In this document: piece by piece, positions 52,355 to 61,339 of the stretch | Numbering within the stretch: position 1 is the stretch's first letter | How the letters are laid out: each line of letters opens with the position of its first letter | Assembly (NCBI RefSeq): GCF_030532965.1 | Contig: NZ_JAUNKC010000014.1 | Coordinates: 1 to 64,000 of the forward strand | From: Corynebacterium sp. | GTDB taxonomy: Bacteria > Actinomycetota > Actinomycetes > Mycobacteriales > Mycobacteriaceae | Direction: 5' to 3' | Length of the DNA: 64,000 nt | Program-made: the position numbers and the translations under genes | The notes under the pieces: model-generated | Told to the model about the DNA's origin: nothing | Database searches by the model: none | What the model saw: the letters and a program-made list of their open reading frames with translations, nothing else

Positions 52355-53560
52355 TTAGTCTAACGTCTCCCCCGCGACCAGAATGTCGGCGATCATGCCG
52401 TCGGCAAGCAACCGCCCGGCATCGGTCACCGCGATCCTGTCGCCGGAAACCACCAGCAGCCCCTGCCGAACGAAGTCGGTGGCGCGCCGCAGCTCGGTCG
52501 GTGTTAGTTCGGCCACATCGATGCCTTCTTTAAGTCGCAACCCGAGCATGAGTCGTTCCTCGTGCCGGGCATACACATCTAGTTCCTCCACTTCCGCCAG
52601 CGGCAATTCGCCTTCCGCTAATCGACGCCCATAGGTGGCCGGATGCTTGGCGTTGAAAAACCGGCGGTCGCCCATGTGTGAATGCGCGCCGGGACCGGCA
52701 CCCCACCAATCGGCGTCGCGCCAATACCCGAGGTTGTGGCGGCATTCACCACCCGGTTTAGCCCAGTTCGATACCTCGTACCAGGAGAACCCGGCGTCGA
52801 TAAGCGCCGTGTCGATCATGTGGAACCGATCGGCGTAGACGTCTTCGTCCGGCGGCGGCAACACCCCGGTGCGCACATTGCGGGCCATTCGGGTACCGTC
52901 CTCGACGATCAGCGAATAGGCGCTCACGTGGTCCACCCCGGTTTCTAGCACTCGGTCCAGGGTGTCGCGGACATCCGCATCGGTTTCGGTGGGCGTGCCA
53001 TAGATCATATCAAGGTTGACGTGGGCAAACCCCGCCGCGATTGCCTCTTTTGCTGCGGCGAACGGGCGACCAGGGGTGTGCACCCGCTCCAGGATTTTCA
53101 GCACGGCGGGGCTTGCCGATTGCATCCCTAGCGAAATTCGGGTGAAACCGGCTTCCGTAAGACCATCGAAAAACTCCGGGCTTGTCGATTCCGGATTACA
53201 TTCGGTTGTAATTTCCGCGCCCTCGGCAATGCCGCAGGTGTTTCTAATCCCCGTGAGAATCCGTCTGAGTCCCTCCGCCCCCAACAAAGACGGCGTACCA
53301 CCGCCAATGAAAATGGTTTCTGCCGGTCGGGTGTCGCCGGCAGCTTCCCTCAGTGCGGCGGCTATTTCCAGTTCCGTTTCTAATGCCACCAGATACGATT
53401 CCGGCGAGGCGGCCGATCCTAATTCCCCTGGCGTATAGGTATTGAAATCGCAGTAGCCACACCGCGATTGGCAAAACGGCACGTGAACATACACACCAAA
53501 CGGAACATATCCGGGGTATGCCAGCGTGAGGTCTGTGGAATCTAAAGATGCATTAGCCAT
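52355..53560 (-). CDS. hemW: Radical SAM heme chaperone HemW
   Basis: This 401-residue radical-SAM protein has cluster motif VPFCQSRCGYC (CxxxCxxC), followed by IFIGGGTPSLLG and the SAM-binding ECNPEST. The lone CxxxCxxC without an extra N-terminal HemN extension marks HemW, a heme-delivery chaperone, rather than a coproporphyrinogen dehydrogenase. It lies upstream of hrcA on the same strand. Confidence 0.93.
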   Translation of the reverse strand: MANASLDSTDLTLAYPGYVPFGVYVHVPFCQSRCGYCDFNTYTPGELGSAASPESYLVALETELEIAAALREAAGDTRPAETIFIGGGTPSLLGAEGLRRILTGIRNTCGIAEGAEITTECNPESTSPEFFDGLTEAGFTRISLGMQSASPAVLKILERVHTPGRPFAAAKEAIAAGFAHVNLDMIYGTPTETDADVRDTLDRVLETGVDHVSAYSLIVEDGTRMARNVRTGVLPPPDEDVYADRFHMIDTALIDAGFSWYEVSNWAKPGGECRHNLGYWRDADWWGAGPGAHSHMGDRRFFNAKHPATYGRRLAEGELPLAEVEELDVYARHEERLMLGLRLKEGIDVAELTPTELRRATDFVRQGLLVVSGDRIAVTDAGRLLADGMIADILVAGETLD

Positions 53561-53619
53561 AGGCGTTAAAGCCTACCCAAGGCCTAAGCGGGTAATGAAA
53601 CTTAGAGCCGTGTTTTCCG

Positions 53620-54042
53620 TTATGAATCCAACTGAAGATAGTCCGCGATGAGCTGCTTATATGCGGGCAGGAGGTTATCGAATCCCAGCGCTTCTTCGGG
53701 GCTAACCAACGCCAACCGGGAGTGCTCGGCGCTTGCTGCAATTTCCGGGACAGGGCTATCGATAGTGGCGCCGTAGGCAACGATGGCAACTGGATTCTCC
53801 ACTTTCGGGTCCCGCAGAATGAACGCATTAATCAGCCGTTGCGGAGTGATGGTTATAGCGGCTTCTTCGCGGACTTCCCGGATCGCCGTTTCTTCAAGCG
53901 AAGCATCTTCCTTATCCGGCCAGCCGCCTAGCAACTCCCAATCGCCGCGAGGATTGCGTCCCAGTAATACCTTCTCGCCAATAACCACGACTACTTTCAC
54001 ACTGAGGTGCATGAAGTACCAGCCGGTTACTGCGTCAATCAT
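53620..54042 (-). CDS. NUDIX hydrolase
   Basis: This 140-residue protein has a Nudix box that reads GGWPDKEDASLEETAIREVREEAAI, with the RExxEE core intact, so hydrolase activity is expected. It is preceded by VVVVIGEKVLLGRNPRGDWELL. The substrate is unknown. The Met at 54042 has GAAGGGAAAG upstream; the frame continues to 54093 in a less likely start. Confidence 0.88.
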   Translation of the reverse strand: MIDAVTGWYFMHLSVKVVVVIGEKVLLGRNPRGDWELLGGWPDKEDASLEETAIREVREEAAITITPQRLINAFILRDPKVENPVAIVAYGATIDSPVPEIAASAEHSRLALVSPEEALGFDNLLPAYKQLIADYLQLDS

Positions 54043-54141
54043 GGCAGACTTTCCCTTCACAACGCCGGTCGGATGGGTTGAGAAAAACCGCAACCTGCCC
54101 AGCCGTCGAAAAGCTCACAGATTGCGGATTCATCGAGTATC

Positions 54142-54846
54142 TCAGGAGACGTTGGCCCCGGCGGACTTGCCGCCACCCAATTTCTCTTTCACCCGGGCAA
54201 CCACCGCGTCCACCCGGGCGCGTTCGTTCAAAAACGCCGGTGTGTTGGAACCACGCATGGTGCGGGTGTATGCCGGGTGATCGCCAGCGACCGCGACCAG
54301 CCACGCATCGGTTGCTGCGTAAACAGCCTCGGCGGTGCGCGCGTAGAGCAGCGGAAGCGACAACGCATCCGGGTCGCGGGCGGCGCGCTCCGTCTCGGCG
54401 AGTTCCCACTCCACGATATGAGCCAAGTACTCGCCGATAAGGTCGGTGCGTGCACCCAGGGCTTGGGTTAATTCCCGCACGATAACGGCTGGCGAATCCT
54501 GGATTGGGAACCGCTGCCGCAACGACTGGGCGTTCACCAGCACGGGGCGATCCACTTGTTTAACTTCCGGGCTTGTCATTGATACAGTTCCCGATGCCAA
54601 ACCGGAAATCAGGGCTTGCCGCAGCCCGAACAGCTCCGCAACAACGGAGCGGGAATCGCGGCGGGCTTCCTCAATGATTTCTTCGAATTCGGCGAGACAA
54701 TCTTCAACCAGTTCAGCGTCCCAATCGGCCACTGCCTCCGCAATGTTTTCGATGTAGGTTGCTACCTCATCGCCGATATTGAACACCTCTTGGGTCAACT
54801 CACGATGACGCTTGGTGGCATCAAAAACCTGCATCGCTGTGGTCAC
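54142..54846 (-). CDS. Hypothetical helical protein
   Basis: This 234-residue, mostly helical, acidic protein begins TTAMQVFDATKRHRELTQEVFNIGDEVATYIENIAEAV. Long amphipathic helices occupy the first 90 residues and a second helical half contains AYTRTMRGSNTPAFLNERARVDAVVARVKEKLGG. No membrane segment or known motif is visible. It is a likely corynebacterial lineage-specific protein. Confidence 0.6.
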   Translation of the reverse strand: MTTAMQVFDATKRHRELTQEVFNIGDEVATYIENIAEAVADWDAELVEDCLAEFEEIIEEARRDSRSVVAELFGLRQALISGLASGTVSMTSPEVKQVDRPVLVNAQSLRQRFPIQDSPAVIVRELTQALGARTDLIGEYLAHIVEWELAETERAARDPDALSLPLLYARTAEAVYAATDAWLVAVAGDHPAYTRTMRGSNTPAFLNERARVDAVVARVKEKLGGGKSAGANVS

Positions 54847-55129
54847 CCCTTACATCCTTTTATCACAGCCAGTGACGGTGGCTTAAAATCACAAACAATA
54901 ACCGCAACTATTGATATGCACCTTAAAAATCACTGTTGGCAGACAAATGATTCTAAGCTTTTGCATAAATAGTTTTGCTTACGTCGAATGACTCTAAAGC
55001 ACCTTCGGCGCAAATGGGGCATGGCTCGCCGGTGTTTTTAGATTCAGCCCCCTTTTGGCATGAAAAAGCCCCAAACCGCTGGAGCAATGCGCGACACAAA
55101 AGGGGGTAGCAGGGCGCGTCGTGTCGCGA

Positions 55130-56962
55130 TTATCGCTTGTATAGCTGGTCGATGGCGTCCGCGTATCGACGCGCCACGACATTGCGCTTCACCTTCATCG
55201 TCGGGGTGAGCTCGTCGGCCTCCTCCGTCAAATCCCGATCCAGAATCTGGAACTTTTTAATGGCTTCGGCATGCGACACCGTGGAGTTGGCGGAGTTAAT
55301 AGCATCCTGAATTTCCGCGCGCAGCATCGGATCGGTCGCCAACTCCGCGATGGTGCGCGATTCTGGGATATTCCGATTGAGTTTCCACCGTTTGATCGCA
55401 TCTTCATCCAAGGTGACCAACAGGCCGATAAACGGCTTACCATCACCGACGACCATCGCCTGGCTGATAAGCGGATGGGAGCGAAGCGAATCCTCCAACG
55501 GGCCAGGCGAAACGTTCTTGCCGCCTGCGGTGACGATCAGGTCCTTCTTCCGGCCGGTGATGACAAGATGGCCAGATTCTAGGAGTTCACCGAGGTCGCC
55601 GGTGTTAAACCAGCCTTCGTCGTCGAAAGACTCCTGCGTGGCCTCGTCGTTATTCCAGTAGCCGTCGAAAACAGTGTTTCCCTTAATAAGGATTTCCGAA
55701 TCCTCATTAATACGCACCGACGTGCCGCCGATTGGTGGGCCCACCGTGCCGATCTTCTGGTCCGCGAAGTCCACCGTCGCCGCGGCGGAGGTTTCGGTGA
55801 GGCCGTAACCTTCGTAGACGGGTGTGCCGATTCCCCGGAAGAAATGCATGATGTCCGGGCTCATGGCCGAACCACCCGAGATGGCGTACTTGACCGAATT
55901 ACCCATGGCGGCGCGGATCTTCGAGTACACCAACTTATCGAAGGTGGCGTGCTTGAGCTTCAGTGCCCGGGACGGGCCCTCGGCGGTATCCAAAGCGCGG
56001 GAATAGTCCATTGCGGTCTTCTCTGCGGCGGCAAACAAAGTTGCTTTAACGGCACCCGCTTCGGCGGCGTTCGCGGCAGCGGAGTTGCGCACCTTTTCAA
56101 AAACCCGAGGCACCCCCAAAATGAGGTTGGGCCGGGCGCGCTGGAATTCCACGCCCAGGGTGGAGAAATCCGACCAGTGGGACTGGGTTGCGCCACCGAT
56201 GGCAACCGCCAGCGACACTGCGCGGGAAAGTACGTGCGCTAACGGCAGGAAGGTGAGCACCCGCGATCCCGGAACGGCAATGCCGCCGATTGGGTTGGTG
56301 AGCAGGCCATAGACCTCCGAAAGCCAGTTAGCGTGGGTAAGGCGGCAGCCCTTCGGCCGCCCGGTGGTGCCGGATGTGTAGACCAATGAGGCCAGATCCG
56401 CCGAGCGGGTCGCCGCGATTCGGGCGTCGACTTCTTCATCGGAAATCGGGCGGCCTTCAAATTTGAGGGTATTGATCGCAGAGGAATTGATTTCGAGCAC
56501 TCGCCGTAGTTGCGAGGTGGAGGTGCTCAGCAGCGGCTTCCCGTCGTCGCCAAGCACCAAGTTTTTCATTAACTCGGTGTGATCGCGGGTTTCGGTGACC
56601 GCAAATACTGCGCCGGAATCTTCGATAATCCACTCGACTTGGCTTAACGACGACGATCCGTAGATCGGAACGCTCACGGCACCCGCGGCCCAGATTGCGT
56701 AATCCAGCAGTGACCACTCGTAGCGAGTTTCGCTGAGCAGCGCAATCCGGTCCCCTTGTTGCACGCCGTTGGCGATGAAACCCTTAGCTACTTCATATAC
56801 TTCGGCGATGAATTCTGCGGAGGTGACGTTAACCCACTCGAAGTTTTTAGGGCGCGTGAACATCACGCCGTATGGGCGAGCCTTGGCACCAGCCAGCAAT
56901 GCGGTGAGGCATGTGTCTGATTCGCCAATGGTGTAGTCGGCTGGGGTGCTCACTTCCTGCAT
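55130..56962 (-). CDS. Long-chain fatty-acid--CoA/AMP ligase
   Basis: This enzyme activates fatty acids through an acyl-adenylate. The 610-residue protein has the AMP-binding signature LVYTSGTTGRPKGCRLTHANW near residue 185, then YGLTETSAAATVDF and WFNTGDLGELLESGHLVITGRKKDL, with ITAGGKNVSPGPLED-like VTAGGKNVSPGPLE at the C-terminal hinge. The group resembles FadD15-type ligases of actinobacteria. The Met at 56962 has GGAAAAG upstream; the longer frame to 57073 adds a basic stretch without support. Confidence 0.93.
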   Translation of the reverse strand: MQEVSTPADYTIGESDTCLTALLAGAKARPYGVMFTRPKNFEWVNVTSAEFIAEVYEVAKGFIANGVQQGDRIALLSETRYEWSLLDYAIWAAGAVSVPIYGSSSLSQVEWIIEDSGAVFAVTETRDHTELMKNLVLGDDGKPLLSTSTSQLRRVLEINSSAINTLKFEGRPISDEEVDARIAATRSADLASLVYTSGTTGRPKGCRLTHANWLSEVYGLLTNPIGGIAVPGSRVLTFLPLAHVLSRAVSLAVAIGGATQSHWSDFSTLGVEFQRARPNLILGVPRVFEKVRNSAAANAAEAGAVKATLFAAAEKTAMDYSRALDTAEGPSRALKLKHATFDKLVYSKIRAAMGNSVKYAISGGSAMSPDIMHFFRGIGTPVYEGYGLTETSAAATVDFADQKIGTVGPPIGGTSVRINEDSEILIKGNTVFDGYWNNDEATQESFDDEGWFNTGDLGELLESGHLVITGRKKDLIVTAGGKNVSPGPLEDSLRSHPLISQAMVVGDGKPFIGLLVTLDEDAIKRWKLNRNIPESRTIAELATDPMLRAEIQDAINSANSTVSHAEAIKKFQILDRDLTEEADELTPTMKVKRNVVARRYADAIDQLYKR

Positions 56963-57298
56963 GTGATCTTTTCCGTTTCTCTCCGTCGTCTTCGGTGGCA
57001 CAACACTCGCAACGAGCTGGCAGTTTTTGTGGCCAGCCCATCGCGATGATGCACTCATGATATGTCCACCCAACGAATCTACAGCTTTTTAGGATAAAGA
57101 GTGAGTTTTGTCTCTATCTAATAGGGGCTTCTCCTCGGGTTTTTAGGGGTTGATTGCGGTTATGTGGTTAGCCATTTCACAAAAATACCAAAACATAAGA
57201 TAAAAGTGAGAATTTTCAGGAAAATTTTAAAGCAAAATTTTAGTTATGGTGACAACTAATTGCACAGATCGGGCAAGTCAATGGCAGAATAGGTCACT

Positions 57299-59446
57299 GT
57301 GGGTTATCAAGAGACATTACGAGAATTAGCAGGCGCACACGCCATTTCAACCAGCTATACGGGTTTCGGTGGCAACACCATCGACGTGTCCAACGACACA
57401 CTCATAAAAACCCTGCGAGCTCTTGGCGTTGACTTAGGAACGGAGGAATTCCCCAGTGAAGAAACGCTAACTAAAGCACTCACCGATCGGCACGATGCGG
57501 AATTCCGCCGTCCCCTCCCCAGGTGCATCGTCACCACCGATGCCACCACGCATGCATTCAACGTACACGTCCACGACGGCGCCCCCGCCGAGCTGACCAT
57601 CACCTTTGAAGACGGCAGCGTCACCGAAATAACCACCCAGCTGGACAACTGGACACCACCACGCACCATCGACGACGTCACCTGGGGCGAAGGCACCTTT
57701 GAGCTTCCCGCCGGATTACCCCAAGGCTGGCACACCATCACCCTGGTTTCCGACGGCGTGACCGACAGCTGCACCTTGATTGTCACCCCAGCGCGGCTTT
57801 CCACCACGGATACCTATATCAACTCCCCCGTCGCGGGCGTCATGGCGCAGATGTACTCGGTGCGTTCCGAAAACTCCTGGGGCATCGGCGATTTCAACGA
57901 CCTTGGTTTCCTCGGCGAGACCATCGCGCAGGAAGGCGCTGGGGATTTCCTCCTTATCAACCCCATGCACGCCGCCGAACCATTCCCACCCATCGAGGAC
58001 TCCCCTTACCTGCCCACGACCCGCAGGTTCACCAACCCGATTTACATTCGGGTTGAGGATATCCCTGAGATCGAATTGCTTGACGACGCCACCCGCGCCG
58101 ACATCGAAGAAATCGCCGCTGAATTCACCTCCCAGAATCGCGACGGCGAAAACATCGAGCGCAACCCTATTTACGAAGCCAAGCTTCAGGTGCTGCGTGA
58201 AATCTACCTCGCGGGTCGGGACGAAACCCGGGAGCAGCAGTTCCGCGACTTCATTCACCAGGAAGGCGATGGGCTTGCGGAATTCGCAACCTGGTGCGCC
58301 CGCCGCGACTTGGACGAGCAGGCTGGCCACGGCAATCACGCTGCGGTGCCGGAGATGGAAGAGCTCACCGAGTTCTACATGTGGTTGCAGTGGATCTGCG
58401 ATTCCCAACTCGCTGTCGCACAGGCCCGCTGCATTGAAGCTGGCATGAAGATCGGCATCATGGCCGACCTCGCGGTCGGTGTGCACCCAGGTGGTGCTGA
58501 TGCGGAGAACTTGGCGGCGGTTCTCGCCCCCGACGCTTCGGTCGGTGCGCCACCGGATAGCTATAACCAGCACGGCCAGGACTGGTCCCAGCCGCCGTGG
58601 CACCCGGAAAAACTCGCTGAGGTTGGCTATAAGCCGTGGCGGGACATGCTTCGCACCGTATTGCGGCACTCCGGCGGTATCCGGGTCGACCACGTTTTGG
58701 GGTTGTTCCGGCTGTTCTGGATTCCGCGCATGCAGCACCCATCGACCGGCACTTACGTCAACTACGATTTCCACGCCCTAGTCGGCATCTTAGCCCTTGA
58801 GGCGGAGCGCGCTGGCGCGGTTGTCATTGGTGAGGATCTCGGCACCTTTGAGCCGTGGGTACAGGATGTTCTTGCTGGCTACGGCATCATGGGCACGAAT
58901 ATTTTGTGGTTTGAATCCTCGCCGCACCACGGCGGTGCCCGCCGGAAAGAGGAGTATCGCACCGCCGCCTTGGCGTCGGTGACCACGCACGACCTCCCGC
59001 CGACCGCCGGTTATCTGGAGGGTGAGCACATCGCGCTGCGGGAACGCCTTGGCCTGTTGATTACCGACGCGGAACAAGACATCGCTGAGGATTTGGCGTG
59101 GCAAGCCCAGGTTCTTAACCGTGTCCTGGAACAAGGTGGTTTCGACGGCGAGGACTTTGAAATGGACACCTTCGAAGGCCGCGCCCGCAACGAACGCGGC
59201 GAAACCGATGTCTTGGTCGCCGCTACGCACCGGTTCATCGCCCACACCCCGGCTGCTTTGTCGTGCACCGCACTGGTTGACATGGTCGGCGACCGGAAGG
59301 TGCAAAACCAGCCCGGCACCACCAAGGATCTGTATCCGAACTGGTGTGTTCCGCTAAGCGACGCCGAAGGCAACGTCGTCTTAATCGAGGACCTCGCGTC
59401 CAACCCACTGTTTAAGAAGATCGCCGCCGCCGGCAAGCGCCCATAA
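57299..59446 (+). CDS. malQ: 4-alpha-glucanotransferase (amylomaltase)
   Basis: This GH77 enzyme transfers alpha-1,4-glucan chains in maltodextrin and glycogen metabolism. The 715-residue protein has an N-terminal extension with beta-rich domains (to about residue 165), typical of actinobacterial MalQ, and then the barrel. The nucleophile Asp is in GGIRVDHVLGLFRLF, the acid/base Glu in VVIGEDLGTFEPWVQD and a further Asp in SVTTHDLPPTAGY. The start is GTG 57299. Confidence 0.95.
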   Translation: MGYQETLRELAGAHAISTSYTGFGGNTIDVSNDTLIKTLRALGVDLGTEEFPSEETLTKALTDRHDAEFRRPLPRCIVTTDATTHAFNVHVHDGAPAELTITFEDGSVTEITTQLDNWTPPRTIDDVTWGEGTFELPAGLPQGWHTITLVSDGVTDSCTLIVTPARLSTTDTYINSPVAGVMAQMYSVRSENSWGIGDFNDLGFLGETIAQEGAGDFLLINPMHAAEPFPPIEDSPYLPTTRRFTNPIYIRVEDIPEIELLDDATRADIEEIAAEFTSQNRDGENIERNPIYEAKLQVLREIYLAGRDETREQQFRDFIHQEGDGLAEFATWCARRDLDEQAGHGNHAAVPEMEELTEFYMWLQWICDSQLAVAQARCIEAGMKIGIMADLAVGVHPGGADAENLAAVLAPDASVGAPPDSYNQHGQDWSQPPWHPEKLAEVGYKPWRDMLRTVLRHSGGIRVDHVLGLFRLFWIPRMQHPSTGTYVNYDFHALVGILALEAERAGAVVIGEDLGTFEPWVQDVLAGYGIMGTNILWFESSPHHGGARRKEEYRTAALASVTTHDLPPTAGYLEGEHIALRERLGLLITDAEQDIAEDLAWQAQVLNRVLEQGGFDGEDFEMDTFEGRARNERGETDVLVAATHRFIAHTPAALSCTALVDMVGDRKVQNQPGTTKDLYPNWCVPLSDAEGNVVLIEDLASNPLFKKIAAAGKRP

Positions 59447-59625
59447 CGCACCTAAAAAACCGCATACGCCGCCGCACCGCCTTCAGCGTGCAGGCGGCGT
59501 TTTCCTGCCGATAAAGCACAATGCTCGCAACCCCATTACAAGCAAATTTAGTTTGATGTGAGTTGATGCGGGCTTTAGTATGTGGAGACGGTTACCGGAC
59601 TGGTGGTTTAAGGTGGTACACAACT

Positions 59626-60510
59626 GTGACTGCGTCTTTTGCGATTTCACTTAGCGGCGAATCATTCCCATCGTCGATTGCCTCGCAGATAACCGAAGTA
59701 TCTCTTATTCGCTCCGAATATCTGTTTCGTGCCAAGGGGTACTATCCAACTGCGGACAGTGCACAACGAGTGATTTCCCCTTATTTAGCTGCTGTGACCG
59801 AATCCTTTCTGGGCCCCGTATGGTACCGCACTCTTGATGTCGATACTGCTGAAGCCAATGTACTTTCCGGTTGTGAGGAAGTAATCATCGAACCTGATCG
59901 GCTGCGCGGCTTACGCGGAATCCGACGATCAATGAGATTTCCAGACGCATTTGATGCGGAATTACGCGCACTCGCCCAATTCGAACACGAAAATCTTGGG
60001 GTTATCGTTCCATTCCTTTCGACGATTGCGGAGGCTGCCTGGGCGATCAAACGTGTACGCCGATTCCTTCCGAGCGTGCCGGTGGCATGCATGGTGGAGA
60101 TTCCATCGCTGATTTGGCACATTGACGCATTGGCAGAACTTGGATATTCCCGCGTAGTTGTTGGATTGAATGATCTAGGGTCGTTGTGTTTTGGAACTAT
60201 TCGAAAGGTTCAGACGCCTTCAGGACTTACTGAAGAATTCACGACGATATTGCGCGACATTGTTCAACGGTGCCGCAACGCACAATTGGAATGCGTTGCG
60301 GCTGGTTACATGAATAATCAGATTGTTGACGTATGTAATGCTATTGGCTTCGATTCGATCGCAATTCATTACAGTGACTTGACATCGCTTTTTGGTATTC
60401 CACACGAGGACCTACCTGATTGTCACCTTCTTTCTCAAATTAAGGCCAAAACGAGGCGAGCGATTAGGGAGTTCAATGTAGCTAATGGCACGAATCAAGT
60501 GCTTTTCTAG
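59626..60510 (+). CDS. Stand-alone PEP-utilising-enzyme TIM-barrel domain
   Basis: This 294-residue protein matches only the C-terminal barrel of PEP-utilising enzymes (enzyme I of the PTS, PEP synthase, PPDK). The matching blocks are VSLIRSEYLFRAKGYYPT (like GLxRTEFL), VWYRTLDVDTAEAN, RLRGLRGIRRSM, GVIVPFLSTIAEAAW and MVEIPSLIWHIDALAELGYSRVVVGLNDLGSLCFG. The swivelling phosphohistidine and ATP-grasp domains are absent. The catalytic CGE motif is replaced by CVAAGYMNN. GTG 59626 has AAGGTGG nine bases upstream. It may bind a PEP-like substrate without the usual phosphotransfer. Confidence 0.7.
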   Translation: MTASFAISLSGESFPSSIASQITEVSLIRSEYLFRAKGYYPTADSAQRVISPYLAAVTESFLGPVWYRTLDVDTAEANVLSGCEEVIIEPDRLRGLRGIRRSMRFPDAFDAELRALAQFEHENLGVIVPFLSTIAEAAWAIKRVRRFLPSVPVACMVEIPSLIWHIDALAELGYSRVVVGLNDLGSLCFGTIRKVQTPSGLTEEFTTILRDIVQRCRNAQLECVAAGYMNNQIVDVCNAIGFDSIAIHYSDLTSLFGIPHEDLPDCHLLSQIKAKTRRAIREFNVANGTNQVLF

Positions 60511-60935
60511 CCACCTCGTTTTCTCAACCACGCTTGTCTATCTGTTCAATCCTCTATGAGGCAGTTACAAGTCGGATTTTCGTTAACACACCCTGCCTAG
60601 TCTCCTCCATCTATCCCGGGTGTACCGCAATCCCCGACTTCATACACTGCTGCCCTTAAAGCGTGGGGATCAGAAAATGCTATTGCGTTAGGTTTTCCGA
60701 TAGCCCGTGACTATGGACGACATGTAGCAAGTATCAAATGTGACCACATTGGGTTATTTCTATTCATTTCCCCTAGATGTCGTCATGCAAATTTTCTTAT
60801 ATATTGGGCGGTCCATTTTTTAAAGAAACGACGCACCGGAATGCGCTGATATGTCCGGCGCCTAAAACACCAACAACCGCAGCCCGTGTCACGATGTGAC
60901 CTAGGCTGCGGTTGTGTGCGGTTAGCGCGGTGTGT
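60511..60935. other. Intergenic region after the PEP-barrel gene
   Basis: There is no gene with a start signal. An open stretch in one plus-strand frame (about 60619-60849) reads like protein (SENAIALGFPIARDYGRHVAS) but lacks a start codon and ribosome site, so it may be a gene remnant. Near 60876-60915 a hairpin AACAACCGCAGCC/GGCTGCGGTTGT forms a likely terminator for the minus-strand gene beyond. Confidence 0.45.
60874..60918 (-). terminator. Terminator hairpin after the 46-residue membrane protein gene
   Basis: ACAACCGCAGCC and GGCTGCGGTTGT form a perfect 12-pair stem around a GC-poor loop. On the minus strand it lies 20 bases after the stop at 60936. The following tract is only moderately T-rich. 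Confidence 0.6.
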
Positions 60936-61076
60936 TTAAAACAGGGAGATCAACCACGCGATGATTACCAGCGCCAGAAGCAAATACAGGGACTGGGTAA
61001 CCCGCGACTGCGGGTAGGCGCGTTTTGGCTTCGGCAACTGCTTGTCTTGTTTCCGCAGTTCTTCTGGGTTAGCCAT
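60936..61076 (-). CDS. 46-residue single-helix membrane protein
   Basis: This short gene encodes a basic, polar N-terminus (MANPEELRKQDKQLPKPKRA) followed by one hydrophobic helix (SLYLLLALVIIAWLISLF) that ends the protein. It lies 19 bases below another small membrane protein gene on the same strand and is followed by a terminator hairpin. That placement supports a real gene. The family is not recognised. Confidence 0.65.
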   Translation of the reverse strand: MANPEELRKQDKQLPKPKRAYPQSRVTQSLYLLLALVIIAWLISLF

Positions 61077-61095
61077 GGTGTGTCGTGCAAGCTTT

Positions 61096-61335
61096 CTACT
61101 TGTGGTTATGGTCGCTGGTTGATGATTCCGCGTTGCGGGTTTTCAGCTTAGCGCGTCCGGCGGCGGATAGCCGTAAATAGGCGGCACCGCAGACGTCGAC
61201 AAGCCGTAACCACACCATAGCCAATAACGCACACACAGGCACAACCACCACGAACATGATTGTGAATTGCAGGGCAAATGGAATGGTGGTGAGAAACTGG
61301 CTGATACTGTCGCCCATCTGCGTTGCCATGTCCAT
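61096..61335 (-). CDS. Small membrane protein
   Basis: This 79-residue protein has one long hydrophobic region (FALQFTIMFVVVVPVCALLAMVWLRLV) followed by a basic, His/Asn-containing tail. It lies four bases after the M3 oligopeptidase gene and probably shares its transcript. The family is not recognised. A copy of CGTCGACAAGC lies inside at 61194. Confidence 0.65.
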   Translation of the reverse strand: MDMATQMGDSISQFLTTIPFALQFTIMFVVVVPVCALLAMVWLRLVDVCGAAYLRLSAAGRAKLKTRNAESSTSDHNHK

Positions 61336-61339
61336 AACG

